Both the position numbers and the translations under genes were made by a program. Shown in pieces: positions 60,330 through 64,000 of a stretch of DNA of 64,000 nt (its first letter is position 1; every line of letters begins with the position of its first letter). Below the pieces are notes generated by a model, which did no database searches, was not told the origin of the DNA, and saw only the letters and a program-made list of their open reading frames with translations. Origin of the DNA: Cryptomeria japonica (lineage: Eukaryota > Streptophyta > Pinopsida > Cupressales > Cupressaceae); assembly GCF_030272615.1 (NCBI RefSeq), contig NC_081410.1:117187140-117251139 (forward strand). Direction: 5' to 3'.

Positions 60330-60919
60330 ATTTTTTTGCAATAGGAAGAGAGGGAGAGAGAGGAAGAGATAGAGGGGGAAGATCAAGGAATATGGGGGTA
60401 AGGAGATATAGATATAGAAAAAGATAGAGATGGAGATGGAGAAAGAAAAGAAGAGAGAGTTTTTTTTTAGGATAGGGAGAGATAAAGGCAGTGAAAGGAG
60501 TGAGAGACAGATTGAGATGGAAAAGATAAATATGTAGAGAGGGAGAGATAGACAAATAAAGATATAGTAAGTGATATGTAGAGATGAAGAGGGATGGATA
60601 TAGTATTAGAGATAGATGTAGAGATAATGAGATAGGGGTAGAGGAAGACATAGAAGAAAAATAATGAAGCGATAGTGATAGAAAGGAAAGTACACACAAA
60701 GGTTTAGATTGAGTGAGAGGAAGAGAGACAGAGGGATATAAATAAGATAAGTTTAAAGATATAGAGGGATATAGAGGAAAATAGAGGCACGAATAAAGAT
60801 AAAGTGAGAAAGGAAGAGAGACACATAAATAGAGATATAGAGGTAGAGGGAAAGATAAAGATACAGGGATATATAGAGGAAGTAATATAGAGAAATAGAG
60901 TAAGATGAAGAGGGAGAGA
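60330..60919 (+). repeat. Purine-rich imperfect microsatellite, about 590 bp
   Basis: The plus strand is almost entirely A and G with GAGAGG, GATA and AGAGATA units. The complementary pyrimidine strand gives low-complexity Leu/Ser/Tyr-rich ORFs (for example 60939-60250) that I reject as genes. Strong strand asymmetry may allow triplex (H-DNA) structure. It ends exactly at the LTR at 60921. Confidence 0.85.
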
Positions 60920-60920
60920 T

Positions 60921-61805
60921 TGTTGGAATCCAAGAACACTGAGAGGGAGGGAGTGGATTAGTGTTCTGCCATAATGTTCAATTTTAACCTTATTACAACA
61001 TACATTCACCAACCGGTATACCAATACATATATAATTGAAAGAAGTAAAGCAATCAATAAGCCAATCACACAAATGAATACCATAACACAGATAATTATA
61101 CGTGGAAAACCTCAAAGAGGAAAAACCATAGTGGGATTTGTGACCCACAATATCAATCCACTGGCCATATGAAAATATATTACATAATATGGGGGCCTGC
61201 ACATGCAGGAAGGTTTACAACCTAGAGCACATTGCTCAACACAAAGGATCTTCACTGACTACAATCTCTTTGAATAAGAAAACATAAAACTGAACGCATT
61301 TAATGTATCTGCTATGCCTGATAGAGTTCTGGTTCAAGTTTTGACTGTTTTGGTTTTGAAACTCTAAACCCTTACCGGATAACCTTCACATTACTGATCT
61401 AATCACACAACATCCTCATTACAAATCATCATATCTCCATATTACAAAATGATCTAACAACTGACCTATATACCCTTACAATCCTTCATGACTCATGTCG
61501 GCTTACATAAATAATTATAAAATGATTATGCATGTCGGCTCATTACATATATACATAAATAACAAAATCAATTACTAATTGCTGGATCTCCCAATGATGT
61601 CAGCCTCCAATGTTGGTACCCTGTTTGTAAGTCATGTCGGCCTTCAATGTCGGTACCCAAAGAATCCTTCCTACCGGTGAAGATACCTGCCAGTGCCAGT
61701 GTCGATGAAGTATTTGTCGATGAATAACCAAACCAAAGAATGAAGCCGAAACATGTTGCCATCAATGACAACATATGAAACCAATTAAATAAGTGTCAAT
61801 TGCCA
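60921..61805 (-). repeat. LTR of minus-strand Copia element G
   Basis: 885 bp with TG...CA ends (plus strand TGTTGGAATCC to CAATTGCCA). A polypurine tract on the minus strand, AAAGGGGGAGAA, adjoins at the right, so this is the 3' LTR of a minus-strand Copia element. It has a GAAAACCTCAAAGAGGAAAAA / CCATAGTGGG block like the LTR of element D. Confidence 0.75.
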
Positions 61806-62192
61806 AAATTCTCCCCCTTTCGCATTGATGGAAATACTCATGTGAAAAATGCTAATGGTTTCCATCTGTCGATTTCACCTTGAAACTGCTCCCCCTGAGC
61901 TGAATATTCATCTATGATCATGATATGTGATGGGTTGAGACATTGGCATATTTTTATCCTTAGAACTCTTGAGCTTTTGTCATATTTTGATTTACATAAT
62001 AGTAATGATGTATCAAAAGTTTACTATATGTATTTTGGATGTTAGCCTGAACCTATTAAAACATGTTTTGTCTTTACCAGTTTATTCCTAAAGCCACGTT
62101 ATTCATTCTTGTTGCCATGTGGATTGTTTAGGGAAATATCATGTGTGAAATTAATAGATGTCCTGATTAAATAAAATATGTATGTATGTTCT
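61806..62192 (-). mobile_element. 3' non-coding remnant of Copia element G
   Basis: Starts with the reverse complement of a polypurine tract (TTCTCCCCCTTT). A second CTCCCCCTGAG block lies at 61890. Both are typical of the region before a Copia 3' LTR. The rest of the element is cut off by LTR H at 62193. Confidence 0.55.
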
Positions 62193-62576
62193 TGTTAGAG
62201 GAGTTGAGAAAATACAACACCACAGGAGCCCAAATAATCTCTGCAAGCTGAAAAACTTGTTACAAGGAGAAGCAATGAAGCAAATCACAGAAGGAAAGAA
62301 TACACAGGAAAAATATGCTCCAAAAGATGAGAGCTCAATAATCTCCAAAATGTATTGTCAATAATAATCCTTCTTCATACAATGAAAAGAAAGAACTCAA
62401 CCTTTAATAGTTCAAGAAACCCTAAAAGGGAAAACCTAGGTTTGCACATAATAATTAATTAAAATAATTAATTATATGCACCTAAAGTTAGCTTAAGTGT
62501 AAAAGAGATAAAGGGAACTTAAATAATTAAACAAATAATGTTTAATTAATCAAGTAAATACCCGAATACTCTAACA
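62193..62576 (-). repeat. LTR of minus-strand Copia element H
   Basis: 384 bp with 8-base inverted ends TGTTAGAG and CTCTAACA. At its right end the plus strand reads CCCCCCCTTAAG, the complement of a polypurine tract CTTAAGGGGGGG, so it is the 3' LTR of an element that runs on to the right. The AT-rich 62440-62540 part holds AATTAATTAAAAT-like inverted repeats. Confidence 0.75.
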
Positions 62577-64000
62577 CCCCCCCTTAAGCTAGACTTAGGG
62601 AGAAGCTAAAACCTAGAACAGCTACTGAAAGCATGAAAGATGGGTCCCGGCAACAAGGCCTTATCAGGTACCCAAATACAATGAAATCTCTATGAACTGG
62701 AAAAATAGAGAAAACCACATGGGAACAAAACTCTACTCCAAAAAGAGATGGAAAAGAACACCACTGAAGCATGAAGAACCTACAAACTCTGTCGAAGAAT
62801 AACTCCTGATCTAAAGAACCTCTACTGAAATAAAACATGACCAGGTAGAGAAGACTATAATCTGTATGAGTGCCCTCAAATGACACTACTCAAATCAGGA
62901 GGCAAACAAGGCAAAAACAACTGAAATCGAAGATACAGATGGCATTAGAAACCAAAGCTTGAAGAGTTGATCAATCGAACCACGGAAACAGTAGAACCAA
63001 CAGGATAAACTTTTTTTTTTTTTAATGCTCCAACACTTGTATGTTATTTCTTTTATAGTGCAGGGAATAAATGATATTGCGGTGGAAGCTCGCCTATCAT
63101 GCTAGTTGCAGGAAGAGATATTCAAGAAGATGACTGAAAGATCAAATAACATAAATGTTGAAAAGCGTAGGGAACAACATAGGAGAAGCAATCACGCGAC
63201 ACTACCGATGTCTAACTCAAGTGGATATTGGTGTTGTAAATACCGCCATAGTATGTTATGATTGTGGTTCGGTTTAGATCCACATTTCTTGTAGCTTAAC
63301 TCCAGCTATCTCCTCTCTTGATCAATTATCTGCCTCTTCTCTTCGGCGTGATCTATGTTGTCTAAGTAGATGATTTCTTTTAAAATAAGCTCTTTATCTC
63401 TTCTCAGAGGTTAGATAGAAAAAGAGAAAAAGCAGAGAAGAGGATTTTATAAGTATTTTTGAGTTTATTTTCATGTTGAATCATGTAATGACTTTAAAAG
63501 AATGATGAATAAAAATAAGTTATTCTAAGCACTTAGTGTTGTTTTTGGAAAGTCTGGAATCACGCACCCAAGGGGGCCCACTTGGTGAGTGTTCCTGTGC
63601 ATTTGTTAAGATTAGTTTCCTTTCCTTAGTTACAGTAGATGTTCTTGCATTGACTATTCCTGCAGCCACTGGAAACATATCCACTGACTATTCCTGCAGC
63701 CAAATCAAAACAGAGTAATTTTTGTTTATTAGCATTGAACTTAGCCAGTATTGCTTGAATGAATTTATGTTAATGCAGAAGTTGTCTTCTAGCCTTTCAA
63801 TAGTTTCAATTCTTGCTTATCTTTTCCGCATAATGTTAGTTGTTGCAGGAACTTAGTGCATATATAGTGCATACCCATTTCAAGTATTATATCCCTGGGT
63901 TGACAATCAAATGAACACTAGCTATAGAAATAGTGACTTTACTAAGTGAATGTCCAAACTTCGGGTTGAGACTTCAACTAGAGTTATTATTCTTATTGTT
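62577..64000 (-). other. Probable internal part of Copia H and unassigned flank
   Basis: After the polypurine tract no reverse transcriptase or other domain is recognised. A 100-codon minus-strand ORF (62886-62584) next to the tract may be the end of the element or chance. The stretch 63000-64000 includes a run of T (63008-63023) and a short direct repeat ACTATTCCTGCAGCCA (63652 and 63687). No gene is recognised. Confidence 0.35.

Noticed and set aside
60250-60939. 229-codon minus-strand ORF rich in Leu, Ser and Tyr
   Set aside because: It is the complement of a purine-rich microsatellite. Such tracts stay open by chance, and the product is low complexity.
63060-63230. Possible host exon (basic, Gln/Arg-rich segment after a TTATAGTGCAG-like acceptor)
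   Set aside because: No domain, no partner exon and a stop inside. Evidence is too weak to call a gene.
1-64000. tRNA, rRNA, CRISPR array, organelle insert or bacterial operon
   Set aside because: Nothing with the needed cloverleaf, rRNA core, regular direct repeats or operon layout was seen. The primer binding sites resemble tRNA ends only.

Overview
This window reads as intergenic DNA from a large, repeat-rich plant nuclear genome. A gymnosperm such as a conifer would fit the Tat-type Gypsy and Copia families and the depth of nesting, but the species is inferred, not shown. I found no convincing host gene, tRNA, rRNA, CRISPR array or bacterial feature. Almost everything recognisable is a retroelement or its remains.

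Left part (1-18277): a Copia-type element (C) enters the window in its 5' LTR. It has an initiator-Met-type primer site, a coiled-coil ORF, about five CCHC zinc knuckles and a frame of about 1,117 codons with no known domain, but no polymerase. Its 3' LTR (5669-5719 plus 17192-18277) is split by Gypsy element A (5720-17186; target duplication CTATA). A has lost reverse transcriptase, RNase H and most of integrase. In their place it has a unique segment that ends in a small ORF with a membrane-type helix fused to the integrase tail.

Middle part (18594-34827): Gypsy element B, 16.2 kb with 780-bp LTRs, is the fuller relative of A. It carries gag, protease, reverse transcriptase, two RNase H domains and integrase, interrupted by about a dozen stop codons, most of which look like C-to-T or G-to-A changes. 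Both A and B carry, on the opposite strand near the 3' LTR, a gene for a plant mobile domain (MAIN-like) protein. In both, a 22-codon first exon ends at a good splice donor and joins in frame, across an intron full of tandem repeats, to the domain exon. In B the frame runs about 670 codons to a coiled coil and a Pro/Gly tail. A short CpG-rich motif (CGCGTCTGTGTT) is arrayed in that intron and, in the opposite orientation, in B's 5' leader.

Right part (34828-64000): older and more decayed. It holds a minus-strand Copia gag and long LTR interrupted by B, a minus-strand Gypsy gag-protease remnant, a LINE ORF1 piece, a plus-strand Copia pol fragment split by a 5-kb insertion (duplication ATGTTG), a minus-strand LINE split by a 3.67-kb solo LTR (duplication TTTAC), a 590-bp purine-rich tract, and two minus-strand Copia LTRs at the right end. 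Unassigned stretches are listed as such.
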